Assembly: GCF_035582795.1 (NCBI RefSeq) | Contig: NC_134365.1 | Location: forward strand, 127,077,577 to 127,141,576 | Direction: 5' to 3' | Origin: Mycteria americana | Lineage: Eukaryota; Chordata; Aves; Ciconiiformes; Ciconiidae | DNA: 64,000 bases | Part shown: piece after piece, positions 1-13,863 of the stretch | Layout: the number at the start of each line of letters is the position of its first letter | How positions within the stretch are numbered: position 1 is the first letter of the stretch | Program-made: the position numbers and the translations under genes | Notes under the pieces: generated by a model | Database searches by the model: none | The model's input: only the letters and a program-made list of their open reading frames with translations | Told to the model about the DNA's origin: nothing

Positions 1-627
1 CCGCAGCCCGAGCAGGATAAATCGCAGGCCTTGTGGTGATCGGGGCTTCAGAGAACATGCTCACCGTGGCCTGGATAAAATGGCTCCAAATGGAATTAAA
101 AAAATAAGGATTTTCAAGCTCCATGAATGTTTGGATGGTAGAGAGGAAGCGCTCTGTTTTCATGCCTCTGCAGTGGAAACGGCTGCTGGCGAACAATGAC
201 TCCATCGACTGAAATTTTTGCCTGGAAACGTAGCTATAGATCAGTAGCTGAACTGTCATTAACAGAAAAGCAGAATTCTTGTAACAGAGCAGGTATCCTG
301 CTTCTGGAGCAGGGGTTTTCCATCCATGACCCGCAGCCTCACTGAGCCCTGTAAGGCGAGGGTGAGCAACAGCTCCCTGCTCTGCTGAGCCTGATTAAAG
401 TGTTCCCAATTAACACCTTGACAGTAACGGGGGGCCTGTGAGAGGCTGTAAGGCTGACAGCAGCCCACTTTTTAAAATTCTTTAGGAATCGCTGCTCTCA
501 CAGCAGAGGTGTGTCTTTTAATTATGTTTTAAACTAATCCCTTTTATAAATGGTTAAGGACACGCCATTAGGCAGCCGACCGGTTCTCCACCTAGGCAGT
601 AACCTCTCGCTGGCACAGATTCATTTC
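1..627. other. Intergenic sequence, nothing recognised
   Basis: This is mixed-composition noncoding DNA. Short frames only, no repeat that I can name, and no RNA gene. Confidence 0.6.
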
Positions 628-770
628 GTTTCAGCAAAGTACTTAAGTACGTGCTTAACTTTAACCACCTGAACTGTCCCACTGGAGCTATGGAGATGAC
701 TCATGAACTAAAGTTAGGCCCCTGCTTGCGTATCTTGCTGACTGTGGGCTTCTGCAGCATCTACTGCCAG
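628..770. repeat. Ancient palindromic interspersed repeat (non-autonomous DNA-transposon-like)
   Basis: The left half (CAGCAAAGTACTTAAGTACG, then TGCTTAACTTTAA) pairs imperfectly with the right half (ACTAAAGTTAGG through CTTGCTGACTG), leaving a centre near 690. The layout resembles a palindromic family that I recall as widespread in turtles, crocodilians and birds. It is degraded and encodes nothing. The family name is not certain. Confidence 0.5.
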
Positions 771-3700
771 ATGTTTGGGAGAGGAAATGAAAGAAACTCT
801 GTAGTGGACAGTTAAGGGAATAATTTACTAACAGAGGAAACTTTGTATTGCTTCCAAATATCTGAAATGTGATCTAACGTGACTGTAGATATTTTGGTAG
901 TCCAGACATAGGTTTAAACCATTTTTAGCCCAACTCAGGTCTTGATCTTTTATGTTTATTCCCCTGGTTTCTTCTTTAATGCTCCAGACTGTCTACATTG
1001 GGCTTTATCAACTTTGGGCTTTTGTCCTAATTTATGTATGCATTACTATTCTTCATGCACTTACCATTAAATACAAAATTGCTGGGTAAGAACGTATAAT
1101 AGGAGAAGGAAAAATGCTGTGCTCAGTAGATGTAACCCTGCGTTGTAGAAAGGCTAGAGTAAAAGATGGTGGGGTTTCCAGTATGCCTCTACTTTTGCAA
1201 TCCATACACTGGTTTTCTTTTCTTTTTTCCGTTCCAGCATACTCATCTTTCATTTGGATTGTCTTCAGGTAGCTCCTTAAGGGAACATGGCACAAGCTAT
1301 GCACAAATAGCATAGTGTTGGGATAGTGTTAACAGGAGACTTCGGCCTGAAAAACCTCACAACAATTTTCTATGCCATAAGCGGCACCCATTACAATAAG
1401 GTCTTTCATTCAGATTATACAACCCCGCATAATGCCCCACACTGGTCAGCTAATACAGTCAGAGCCCAGTTTTAAATGCAACCCTTCCCACAAATCAACA
1501 GACAGGCAGGATACCTCTGATGTATCCTGTATAGGATGAACGAGACAATTGTCACTTGCCAGGACCTCGTGCATTTTGTAGAAGTGCTGTTTGTTTGTCT
1601 AGCTCCAGGTTACATGGAGTTTTAGAGAAAAGTATTGCAGGCTTGTGGCAGGCTGACACAATCTCAGAGAGAGCAAGTGAAAGATTTATAAGGGGAATCT
1701 CCTTCTCCTTGAATACAGCTGTCTCTGAGGGCTGACACTTCATTTCTTCCCAGTGCCACCTCCAAGGGTTTTAATTCCCCAAGTGACGGCAATAGAATAA
1801 AACTTGGCTATCTCCTGTCTTCATCACCAGTGTGGACTTAGCCCAGTGCCTCCTGAAACCCCCCTGGACTGTTCATACAGAGATGACCATCTCAGATCTT
1901 AGCTGAGTTACTTCCACTGGGCCAAATTGTCTAAGCTGCTGTTCCATTTGCTGGTAATTTCTGCAGAGAGGTCAAGCACTGCCTGGGTCTAATGCTTACT
2001 TTAAAAGCAAGTTGCTCCAGCACAGGCCTGAGACAGACTAGAAGGGGACTGCGTAGGAAGCCTTGTCTTGCTAATGCGTGGCCGGGGGATTCTCTGCCGG
2101 GGAATGGAGGCCTGCAAGACAGCCCTTTCTGCAAGCACCAGCTTCATTTTGAAAAGCACTGGAGAAATAGTACACAAGAGGCCACACTCAAAATACAACC
2201 GACTGCTTTAAATTCCTTCTGTCTGAGTTCTGCCTTTCCTTAATGTCTACGGGAACTCTGCCAGTAATTGCCCTTGCGCTACGGTTTCTCCCTTTATATT
2301 AGTGTCCAGCAAAGCCTGATCTCCATATTAACTCAGAAGATGGCACAGCACCGATTTCTAGTCTGAAACAGCAAACAAAGTTATTGTGAATATGTACCTT
2401 ACTCTTGACTTTACTTTCATCCTATATGACAGCTACTTTTAGTTATGTTGTATCCTACATAGCAGACCTCTCTTCCTTGCTAACACTAGAAGGGAAACAA
2501 AGACTTGTTGTTTCTCTGAAGTACTAGAGTTACTCTTAGTTTCCATCCAGAAAAGCCCTTCCCACCATTTATTCTGTCCAGAGAAAGATCATAGATAGCA
2601 CTGGATGAAACACTGACTGATATTTTAGAAAGTTACTCCACTGCTGTTCGAGCAGAGGAGCCAGGAAGGGAATAAATAGCTACAGTTCTTCAGTCCAACT
2701 AGGTAGCCCTAATTGCCTAAGAAGTCCTTAGGGTGCATCATTTTTGAATTTTTAGTCAGCTTGCAGTCTACCTACATGCCTATACGATATGCACAGCCAC
2801 CATCAATGTTGCTCCGTACTGAGTCTAGAATATAATTCAGAACAAAAATGAAATACTCAGCTGGGCAAGGACATTCAAAAAGGTCATATGCTGTTTTTCT
2901 CTGGTGGAGAAGGAGGGTTTCTGTAGTAGGTAGTTCCTCTCTTTTGTGGCTTTGAGCAGGGTTTGACCAAGGAGCCATCCCTCTGGGGAATTCTCGCCTT
3001 GCTCCAGGCAGCTGCCATCAGAGCCGGCAGCTCTTGCACAACTGCTTCTCGGTCTGGGCAAGCGGGGTGGCCGCTGCTGGTACCAAGCTATCGGTCTGCT
3101 CAGAGCTTTGCAACCTGGGCTCACGCTCCTAGGCAGGTGGGCCAATAACACTAAGAACTTTATAAAAAAATAGTCCTAGGCTCATCAATATACAGCAATA
3201 TAAAATTGTTTCGGGGCACATGACCTTTCAAAATGTATTAGCTTGCATTTGGGACTGCCTTAGCTTCCAGTCTACTGAAGTGCCTACGTAACGTGCAGAG
3301 CCACCATCAGTGTTGCTTGTACTGGATCAGCAACCTCTCACCCTGCCATGAATGAGGAAGAAGGAAAGGGAAAGGACGCAAAATCCCCTTGGCTCCTTGT
3401 GCAAAGAGCAGCTGCAGACCAACTCCTGGAACTCAGGACTGGGTCTGGGGTCTCCCCGATGGGCCTCCTGTTTGGGTTTGCTGTGTATTGCGGCAGGAAA
3501 CTTCTTACTCTGACCTGTCCCACTGCTTGGCAAGAAGTGAGAATGCCTTCATACAGAAAAGCTGCAGCTTTCTAAATAATGTTACAGCTCCTATTCCAGA
3601 TTGCATCCTAAACCTTGCTGGGGGACGTGGCCAGCGCAGCCGCTGCCCCTGTACCAGGACCTGATGCCAGCTGGGTCCTTGGCACTGAGCTCTTAAGGCA

Positions 3701-6024
3701 CTTTCCCAGCCCTGGGAGGTCCTATGCCAGGGGAGTAGGTGGTACGATTTCAGAGAGACCTCCCCTTTAGCTCAACTCAGCTGATGAGAAAAAACGGCTT
3801 TGTCCCTCCAGGGAGTTCAGCTAACATTTGCCTACTGTGGTTTGACCGACAAACTGAAATGTGGCAAGTGGCCCCTCACGTGTAAGGAGGACTGGAAGAG
3901 TGATGCACGGAGTCTGTGCTGCAGACAGCCCCTTCAGTCCCGCTCAGTGAGTGTGGTACACATCTTTTAAAACACAAAAGGTGATTCTGGATTTGGATGG
4001 CAAATACTTGACTTGCTGGTAGGCTTAACCACAATAGCTTCCCAACTCCAGGTTCTTTGCTGTAGGCATTGGGTGTATGACTTTGCTACTCTTTTCAGGC
4101 TTGCTCTGTTGGTTTTTTTAATATTACTGTGTACCTTTATGGGTGAATTGTTTCATATATATTTCTGAGAAGAAAATTCGTTTTTATAAATGCATGGATG
4201 CATATAACAAATTAAACTGGTGTATTAAAAATAGCAACATCAAAAGAGCTCTTATCCAAGTAAAGAGACTACACCACAAAATGGCTTTATTGAAAAAGTG
4301 TCTTGTAATGTTCATTTCATTCTTGTAAACAATGCGTCTTTTTAAATGTGGACTGCAAAAATTACACACAATACTTTGGTTCAGGAATCTGCTGGCTGAT
4401 TTTCTGAATCACTGTTTTTAATATAGGGACTGTGGGCGTCTAAAAAGGGTTCTATATATAATTCTGAAGAGCCATCTCATTCAGTTGCTGCAACTTACTT
4501 TACCCGTTTCTCCTGATTCATTTTTTTCTGAATGCTGAGCATTTTAAGAGTACAGACTGAGCAAAAATGCTCTATATAGATCATTATAGTTTGCAGCTCT
4601 GTGACTTCCCAAGAGGTTATTATATCTCAAGCAGTGAGAAACAACTCTCACGGAGTAAGAAATTATTCCATTGTGCACTATTATTCAAGCAATTAGAAAT
4701 CATACTGTGTACAAAATACCGGATCTCTAGGTAGCAATTTCTGGTGTTGTATCATGCCTACTTAAGTGTGTAGCTACAGCAAAAGAAGTACTATGTTAAC
4801 AATACACCGTTGTTAAACCAATAGACTAACAGATTCCAAAAAACAACAATATACTGTAATTGCAATGCACCTTTCCACTGGCTTTAGACATCTCAATTCC
4901 CCATTCCAGCATCTCCTGGATTCTTAATTTCCCTGCCATTCATAAACTCTCCATCTGGTCAAGGAGAGTAAGGTATATTTCTTTGAAACCCATCACAGCA
5001 GTATTTTATAGCATGGAGAAGTCGTCCACAGGAAGCGAGAGGTAACGTGCACTCTCCTTCCACAGCACTCCTGACTCTAGCTGCTCCAAAATGCCCAAAA
5101 CCTGGTCTTGCATTTTTCTTGGCTAGTACAACAGACTGCCATAAAAATAAGCAGAGCATTTCTAAATATTTCCTTCTGAAGACCTGCAGTCAGCCTTTTT
5201 CTTTAGAAAATTAGGTTGTATCAGCATATTAACTTGAAGCATCATGTTAAAACCAGCTTTGCAAATTATATAGACAGGGGTTAAGAGGGCCAAAGTTTAA
5301 CAATTACCCAACTTTTCGGGTGGATCTCATTTATAGGCAGAAGCAGAAATAGACTGATTTCTTTAAAAAAGTCAGTTGGGATACTTTTATTGGTATCAGC
5401 TTCATTCTGTAAGCTCCCAGGCACTTTAGAGTGATATTAATAAAAAGAAGTCTCATGACATGCCAGTGAGGAATGGAGGTACAAAAGCATGATTAGTATC
5501 TATCTAAAATTCACATGGTCAGTGCCAGATATGAAATATGAAAGAAGAGTTCCCATCTTGAATGATTCTGGGATGTGGCTGCTCAACTAGAAAATGTTTT
5601 CTCTATCTTTAGATAGCAGGAAATCCATGATGCATGCTGGTCCAGAGTTTGAAAACCACACTCGGCTGTGTGGAGGCGGGCACATCCACGCTGTAAACCA
5701 TTTTAAGGCCAAGAGAGCAGCATGATGTTACCTCAGTGTTTCTTCACAGCATAGGAGCGAGGACATGACTCTTGTTTTCATCCCTTCATAACTGCTCAAT
5801 ACATCTGGCAGATAGCCCATCACTGAAGTCTGAGGTCGGTGCATCCTACCCCGTGGCTGCCGCGTCCTGTGTCCCTGGGGAGGCAGGAGACACACTATGA
5901 GTTAAGTCTTGGTGATCCTCCTCCACACCTATGCCCTTCAGATATCACTGAGGGACTTCTTACCAAATACTGAAATTGCCGGGCATACTCGGGGGGCTCA
6001 GGAGCACCTGTGATGGGTAGGTGG
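771..6024. other. Intergenic sequence, nothing recognised
   Basis: This is AT-leaning noncoding DNA. The longest frames are about 100 codons, overlap one another on both strands and resemble no protein. The stretch at about 2960-3700 is somewhat richer in GC. Conserved enhancers could lie here but cannot be seen from one genome. Confidence 0.6.
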
Positions 6025-6160
6025 CTGCAGGACTGGAGGATCCAGTGGGGCGCTGGACCAGTCTGGCCCAGGAATCCCAAGGTCTTGGGAATCAGTGCAA
6101 GTCACTCTCTGACACTGGGCCTCCTCGCTATAAAAGCATCCATAAAAGCGCCAGTGTTGG
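6025..6160 (+). repeat. MIR-like SINE relic (sense)
   Basis: The segment GTCTTGGGAATCAGTGCAAG, followed by TCACTCTCTGACACTGGGCC and TATAAAAG, follows the order of the MIR consensus (loss of short words, shared core of the type GACCTTGGGCAAGTCACTT, then CTGGGCCTC and TGTAAAA). It is heavily decayed and could be another CORE-SINE. Confidence 0.4.
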
Positions 6161-8429
6161 GGGGAAGGAAAGAGTGAGTGTGAGAGAGGCAGAAAAGCAC
6201 AAACACTTCTGTATGTAATGTCTACATTTCATAAGGCTTTCTGTTACCATGGCAATGAGCATGGTATAAATACTTAGACAGATCTCCCTTGTGGCAGTGC
6301 ATTCTGCTGCTCCTATGCTGCAGGGCCAGTCTGTGCGCAGACATTTTGATGGGCTTCTTCAAACCCTCTCTGGTAAAACTGTCAATGGTTTTGTTCAATC
6401 TCAAACCAATAGTCCAGTGGGCAAAAGTGCTCTTTCCACTTCATTCACCAGAACTTACTTTCTGGCCCCTCCAAATAAGCAAATAGATTTTTTAACACAA
6501 AGATGGAGGATCACATCCTTATTAATTTGTATTCAGGCTAAATAATCAATAGGAAGAGCTACATTCTGGTTGCTTTAGTTATATTTGAAGTCAGACTCAG
6601 CACACGCATTTCCAATAACAATTTAGTGGAATCAAAACTGCTAATGCTGTTGAATTCTGAGTTGTAAAGGAGTTTTAACAGATCCAGGTTAGGCAGTCAC
6701 AGAGAAGCATAGCCTTAAGCTAAGTGCAATAATTTTAAAAAAAAGTGCCTATGTTTCATAACACAGAAACCCTTCAATTGATTTTTCCAGGATGTGTGCA
6801 GTCTTGCATGAAATGCAGATAGAAATAGGTGGATTTTGTTTTAAAATATCAAGCATGATCCTATGTATGGAATCTAAACACCTTATTTTAAAAGGCTCAC
6901 TGCCTCCTTATTCATTTGACAGGTATGGTAATGGCAGTGACCAGATTTGCCAGGACATCTCTTTTCCATTCACCCCCTGCTTTTTGAGTGTACAACTGAA
7001 AAGAGGAAAATGAAACAACAGAAAGATATATACGTTCCCTTACATTACATCTGTGCAGGAAGACAAACTGCTTCAGATGGGGAAAAAGCATGTCTTCATT
7101 TTGAAATGAGGTTTGCTCTAACACTGAGGTAGCTAATGCAAACTTAAATCCAAGCTAGGACAACAGAGCTGGTATTTTCCACAGAAATTAGCTGGGTAAG
7201 TTACGTATGAGAATCCCATGTAGGTTAACCCAACCTGTTGTGTGGAAAACACAATAAAAATGTCAAGCTGCCTGATTTTATCTTATGATAGTTAACAGAA
7301 GATCAAGACAAAATGGGAGTGAGAGAAATGTGCCTTGAAATAAATCCATACTAGGATGAATTTCTTCCTGTACTTCTCCAGACCCTGGTAACAAGCGTGT
7401 AATATGGAAATAGATGGGGCTGGGAGCAGGAGGAAAGTCATGGAAAAGCCAGGCGATGGGATGAAAGAAGCCTTCCTGGTACCAACACCGTGTCACTTCT
7501 GACAAGTTGAAGATTTCCAGAGCAGCACTTATTCTCCCTTTAACTTCTGAATGATACAGGGAAGAGGTCAGTACAGCCCAAATGTAAGAGAGAAGCAAAA
7601 AAAGCAAATGCCCCTCTTAGCCTAATTGGGATGGGTTTGCAGCTGATGTCATGAAGAATAATATTTTATTAATTCCATTCCTTGGCCCTCTTCTGAACTT
7701 CTTCCTCCAGCAAAAATGTTGTTTCCTCACTCTTCGTTTCTAAGGCAAACAATTAAAATTAACAAGGCAGAACAAGAGATAGCACCAAATGAGTTTGGAA
7801 GAGGAAAATCTGTGTTGGCAGTGAGTGAGAGCTAGTCAAGATGTATGTTTATCACACTAAGTGTATTTGAGACACGGTTCTAATAGAGTTGTACTGTAGT
7901 CACATGCTAAAACTGAATAACAGCTTGTACGACTCTTCACCCTGAATAATGTCCTGATCCTGCAGTACTTTTAAACTGAAAACTCATCCAAGAACTGAGA
8001 AACTGAATTGTCCTTTCCTTGGACACAGGTGACGTGATTCATTTAGTGACTGGAGGGGGAAAGGGACATTGCATGAGTCACTTCTGTTTGTTATATGACG
8101 AGCACCTTCTCCTAATTGGTTGCTTAACCAACTTGGATTTCCATCTACTGCCCTTTGACCACAACAGAGCATGTAATCCACAGTATGTGGCTTATACTTG
8201 CTTCTTAACAGTGAAATAGATTATGGCGGCTATTCAGTGGAGTCATACAACTTGAAAAAGGAACAGAAAATACTTGCTTGTGCTGACAAAACACTTCTCA
8301 GCTGTTGGCTTGATTCTGATCTGAGACTTATCCTCTCAGCTGAAGCCAACGGAGATGCAAAAATGCACGAAAAAATGGTTTCCTGATCACCTTGTTCTTT
8401 CGGGCATTAAGCACTTCTAATAACGAATA
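6161..8429. other. Intergenic sequence, nothing recognised
   Basis: No gene, no tandem repeat and no clear mobile element is visible. A 109-codon frame at 7278-7607 on the minus strand has no recognisable sequence. Confidence 0.6.
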
Positions 8430-8690
8430 TCCCACCGAGTTAGACCTATAGTCTATCTAGCCCAGCACCCCTTTCTCCAATAATGGCCAAACCTGGACGC
8501 CTAGAAAAGTTTAGAAAAAGAGGGCAAGCATATTCCCAACATTTCCCTGTCTCTAGCAGTCTATAGCTCAAGGATTTGCCTGTTCTTATATTCCTGAGAC
8601 AGATTTCCCAAACCATGAGGATATTCTTTTTACAGGGACAAGTATCTGCCTGCAAGCTACAAGGACTACAACTGCTCATTGCTTTTGCCC
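8430..8690 (-). repeat. Old CR1-like LINE 3' relic (antisense)
   Basis: The block with CTATCTAGCCCAGCACCCCT, AATGGCCAAAC, TCTAGCAGTCTATAGCTCAAGG and ACCATGAGGATATTC follows the order of an old reptilian/avian CR1-type 3' region that I recall (AGTCCATCTAGCCCAGTATC, CAGTGGCCA, then a GCATGAGGATTTATATCCC-like end). No reading frame survives. The assignment is by resemblance only. Confidence 0.45.
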
Positions 8691-11600
8691 TGTATGCACT
8701 TCCACACGCTCTCCTGAAGATCAGAGACAGCTTTTGCCAAAGAAGGTGAATGCTGCTCTGTAACTCTGAATGTTCAAGGAGTGCTTCTAAGAGACTTACC
8801 CTGTGCGGGGACTTTCTCTAGCCGTTTGTCTAATGGCAGAGAAAGGGCTGTCCCTAAAAGCTGAGACTGCTGCTTTCACAAATGAGGTACATACATGTAT
8901 CGGACTGATAATGGTTCCATTATCCCAGGTGGTGCCCGTTACATTTGGTCATAGTCCACCAGAAAGAAGCAAAGTTTGTTTGCAAATGGGGATATGCTAA
9001 CCAGAGACATGGAAAAACTTTAAAAACAATCTAAAAACCATACTACGCTTAGGCAAGTATTACAATTTAAAAAGTGTACATTTGGTGAATGATAAATAAA
9101 AAATACTAGGAATGAGCTGAAGGGGGTTTTTTAACATTTCCCTTCCACGTGAGTAGAATGTTAATTGTGTCCCTGATGCGCCAATATCAGTTAAACACTG
9201 AGAGAATTTCTTTAAGAAGCATTTTTAAACTTTTAGTCAGAACACACGCACCAAGGTGAACATGCTGTTGAGGTAGGAACACCGTCACTTCCCTAAGAGT
9301 GACAGTGTCAACGCTGTCTATTGGTGACACACTCTGTAAAAAGACACATTCTTCCACAAAGCTTTCCCAGTAACTTTGGGAAGCTGCAGGCAGGATATCC
9401 TCTGATGTCACGTAGTCTGATGTGCCAATATCAAGGGCATAAAAACCAGGATGTCCCAGATACGGTCTTGCGTTAGCTTGGAAGCTGGACACAGTTACCC
9501 TTCGTAGGCTTTTGGGTATCTCTGAGAAACGGAACATGGAGCCCTGGAGTGTGTTAGAGACGGTTTTATAAACAGCAAGACGGGGAAAGAAAAGCAACTC
9601 TCTCCTTTTCTCCATTTGATTTCAGGACTGTGGGTGAGTTGGGCGTGCCTTGCCATGGTCTTTACAGTGAGTAAAGGCATTTTTTCCTCTGCTGTTATCA
9701 CCAAGAGGTGATATTCATGTGACTGCTCTGCATTCAGCCGGCACCTTTGACAGTCTTGCCTGCACTCTGTCCACCAGCACTTGGAAGTGGCCTGTAACCT
9801 CAGATTAGAGGGATGACTCTAACGCGCCTGTGCACGCTGCTGCCTGTCGACTAGCTGCTCCATCGAGTCTTGCCCGTAGGAAGGTTGTGGTAGCCTGGGG
9901 GAGTACTCCTACACGGAGATAAGCACATTCAGAAAAACAGTTTGTGAAGATTTGGGGAAAAGCCAGGACAGCCAGCAGAGAATCTGCAGCAAACTGGGCC
10001 TATACCTGTGGGGATTAGTAAGGGAAACATTTTGCCTGATGTCAGAGGAGATTTTAAAATGGACAGAGAAAGGAGAAGAAATATTTTTTGCAAGATACTA
10101 AAACCTAAAAAAAATAGGAACGATCCTTCTGCAACAGGATCCATAAAAATATACTCCATAATCCAGGTAAATGTGGTATGGTTCTCTCCTTACTGTGCTG
10201 TTACATCCCTTGATAATTAACTATAAAGGCAGCAGTGTACGTGCACACATATGGGTGAGCGTGACTGCACTTAGGAGGATGAGAATGGAGCTTCTTTCTT
10301 TCTGACTGCCTTTTAATGAATGAAAAACGAAAATTCAAAGCCTTGCTGTGTGATACTGATCTCCACATTTGGCATCTGGGATTGATTCTGCAAGCCTGCT
10401 GTGCACAGATCCCCCTCCACATCTCTGCCAGAGCCGCATGCACATGATGAGTGCAGCATCCAGCCCCAGGTGCTGCTGTGTTCCTGCTTCCTGGGGATAT
10501 CGTCCCATGATAGCCAGGAGGAAAAACAAAACAAAAATCCAACCAGCAGCTGAGGAATTGGCTTATAGAGTTAAAATTCAGAAGAGAGTACAGCAATGCC
10601 TGACTACCAAACTATTGCATTTGCTAAATATTTAAGCAGATAATGCAAATAATTGCAGCTAAACCCAATTCTTTCTGAGAAAAGAATATGGAGCGACAGG
10701 ACAGGATACTGTTTGGCTTATGTTAGGCATATTAAATGAATCTTAGCCAGCGTTGATAAGTCTGTCAATCCACAAGAGGGAAAAAAATGCCTTAAAGGAA
10801 ATAAGCGTAGCAGGAAGAAGAAAATCTGTATTCAGGATGGTGCTCTGGGTACCGGATTGCAGCACTGATGGAGAGAGTGGAGGTGAAAGGGAGAAGCAAT
10901 ACTATTCCGTATTGCTGTCCTGATTATCAGGCAAGGTGGCTGAGGCAGTGTGAATTATTTAACTTCAAACAGGTGTGTAAATAACATGTTATCTCTGATC
11001 CTTTTAAGCTTTTTAAATAGTTTTTTTTAGATTCAAGAATTGAGAAACGTACAAGGAAGCTCACAATTATATACCTGGAAAAGAGTGCAGAGCAGTTGCC
11101 TCTCTTGTTTCTCATGGATGCTGTATTCAACACCCTGACATGGAGATAATCCTTACCCGAAGGAGCGGAGGGCCCTGACAAGGTGGTGTTCTAACTCCAC
11201 TTCTGTTGTTCTAGCAGAATAAGGTATCATTTTTAAAATCCTCCAAGTGCAGTTCTGGTTGAGAAGTCATATGTCTGAGTTAGCTCCATGTGGTGCCAGA
11301 CTTGATAACCCCTGCTGAGAGGCAGTGCCACATTTACATGACTGTAGAGGCTTCTGGACTGGAGGTGGCTAGTAAGCCTTATTTTCAGAGTTACTAAGTG
11401 CCATACAAAAATAAATATGTAGACATCTACACATACAAATGCACACTTGAGAGATTTATAAAAGTGCTTACATCGTTAGGCACCTACTCTTAAATTAACA
11501 TGAACCTTAAGTAATGAAATCCTTCTAGAAATCCCACTAAGCATGGTGTTTGGTCTCCCCCTAAATATTCTGTAAGATCTGGCCCACTGTCAGTGAGGCC

Positions 11601-13718
11601 TTAAGTACTTGTATGGCCCAGTTCTCTCTGAAAATGGGATGCAGGGTTCTGTGTCATGTAGATAATTTTATTATTTCTATTGTTTTCAGACACCTGAAGA
11701 AGCAATCAAATCAAAGATAACGCGCATAACCTCTAGCAGGGCAGCGTTTTTACTGCTGCCCATGTCAGCCTATGGCCAAGACTCACTTCCTCTTCCATTG
11801 CTTCAAGACATTATGCTGTGAGGATGAACAGAAGATGTCCAAGGCAAGGAAAGATAGAGAAAGGTGGTGGCACGTCCAGGACAGCAAGGAGCCCAGCTCC
11901 TGCATCAGTACTGGCCACGGCCCATGGTCACAGGCTCAAAACCACTTAGTAGGGCTGGCATGCTGCTGCACAGCCCCTTTGGTCACCCTGGCACGAAGCA
12001 AGCCCATGCAGTGTATGAGTGATGTTCAGCAATCGGGTCCTACAGAAAGCAGTATTTTCTGCAGGAGTGGAGGGCAGTGACATTCACAAGTCATTCTGGA
12101 GGCTCCCGGATTCACGTTTATGAAGTTTCTCATGCAACTGCCCAGATTTTCCTTCTAATTCTCTCCTTCTTCTTCTTGCATTAACTTAGGTAACCTTGGA
12201 CTTACACACACACTTGCAACTCTAGACTCAGTCGCTGGACTGGCTGTCAATAACAGTCAGATGACGACCTGGCCTACTTTATATGTTAACAGCATCTCGC
12301 AGCTGAATAAAGGATTGATTAAGAGCAATCACTGTAGAGCAATCTGTAGAGACTGTTCTACCTGTGGCTGATAGGCAGACCATGCCCCTTTCTTAACGTC
12401 TGAGGGATTTGCACTCGACCAGAGTTGTAAGTGTATTTATGATTTCCAGGCTTTATTACTGTAATTCCCTATTCCTGCATATACAATTGCCAAGTTTAAA
12501 GTGAAAATCGATTCAGAACATCACATCTTCTCAAAGGCACAGCCTGCAACTAATAATACCTCATTTTTTATATCCTATTCTCTCCTCTGCTGCTACCCTG
12601 AATACTGCAAAAAATTGAAAAATTCTATTTTCCTTTCCAGTGCTCTCCAGGGGAGTGGATAATCTACCTAAGGGCTGGCTGCACAGCGTGTCATTTGGAT
12701 CTCCCACAACAGCTCCAATGGACAACTGTAAAGAGTAAGTTTGTGTCAGGGCAACAACTGGATCTTTTCGAAGTGATCAGGAACAAGCTACTCTCGTTTT
12801 GAAGGAAAATTCAAGACAATTTCTTTAGCTCTAGCCCTATTATTTACCATTTGTGAGGGATACCTAGACTCCTACAAAGAGTACTATAGAGCCACATACT
12901 TAGAAAAGGTGAGAGGAAATTGTATGCACACAAAATACACAGATATGGACACACATCTCCAAGCATTCTTTAAAAAGCTGCTCAATCTACCAGATACGAT
13001 AATACAATCTTATACTCTGGAAGTATCATACAAAGATTTGAACTACTTCAGAAAAAAAAGAGAGGACTGCTGCAGTGTCAGGATTACTAAGTACTTAGTG
13101 CAAACGCCACTGATAGTTAAATCACTTTTTTTTCTATATTTATCCATTTAATAATGCAAACGTCTTTCTGCGACCAGTTGAATTCCAGCTGTATATGCCC
13201 CACCCTGAAGGGCAAACCTGTCAGCACGCGTGACTCTACAACACAGCGCAATGGGCACATTTCATCTCTGGGGCAAGACGTGGCAAATCTCAAGGGAGCA
13301 TTGCATCCCTTCTGCACTGTGGAGTTCACCTCATGTTCTCGTACAGAAAATGTCCCAGGGTTCAGTGGTGTGGCAAGGGGCCAGTGGCTCAGCTATTTGA
13401 TTAACATAATGGCTAGTGTCTTCCATGGAGAAGAGGTTGTACCCAAGAGGATACAACCAATATCAACTCTGAAATTACACTTCCAGCCTTGCTTTTGCAA
13501 GAGGGATGTTTCTCCTGTATTATCTGAAAGCCAGCAACTGAGTTGCACAGGCCCCTGAAGGTCCATTGATTATTTTAAAAGGCTCCATGAACGGTAATTA
13601 TGAAAAGATTCGTTACAGGGGAGAAATCCTTAGCGATCTGCAAACTAAAAAAAAAAGGCTGAAAATCACAGGTTTAGGCTGCTGCCCTCTTCTTCCTTCC
13701 TTGAAGCCTCTACTGGCA
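8691..13718. other. Intergenic sequence, nothing recognised
   Basis: This is noncoding DNA. Minus-strand frames of 142 codons (9187-9615) and 131 codons (10201-10596) resemble no known protein and overlap other frames. A few phrases hint at very old repeats, for example near 11560-11600, but not strongly enough to call. Confidence 0.55.
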
Positions 13719-13863
13719 AGGTATGGAAATGCTTTCGGTTATCTCCAAAAATGACAGAAGATGAAGGCACTCGGCACCTTGCACAATCAGGTATGGAAAT
13801 GCTTTCGGTTATCTCCAAAAATGACAGAAGATGAAGGCACTCGGCACCTTGCACAATCAGGTA
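13719..13863. repeat. Perfect 70-bp tandem duplication
   Basis: The unit that begins GTATGGAAATGCTTTCGG and ends CACCTTGCACAATCAG occurs at 13721-13790 and again at 13791-13860 with no difference. Identity extends two bases to the left and three bases (GTA) past the second copy. A 70-bp unit is not a multiple of three, and I see no gene here. Confidence 0.95.

Noticed and set aside
9187-9615. 142-codon minus-strand frame
   Set aside because: No recognisable sequence, no splice or promoter context, and a length compatible with chance in 64 kb.
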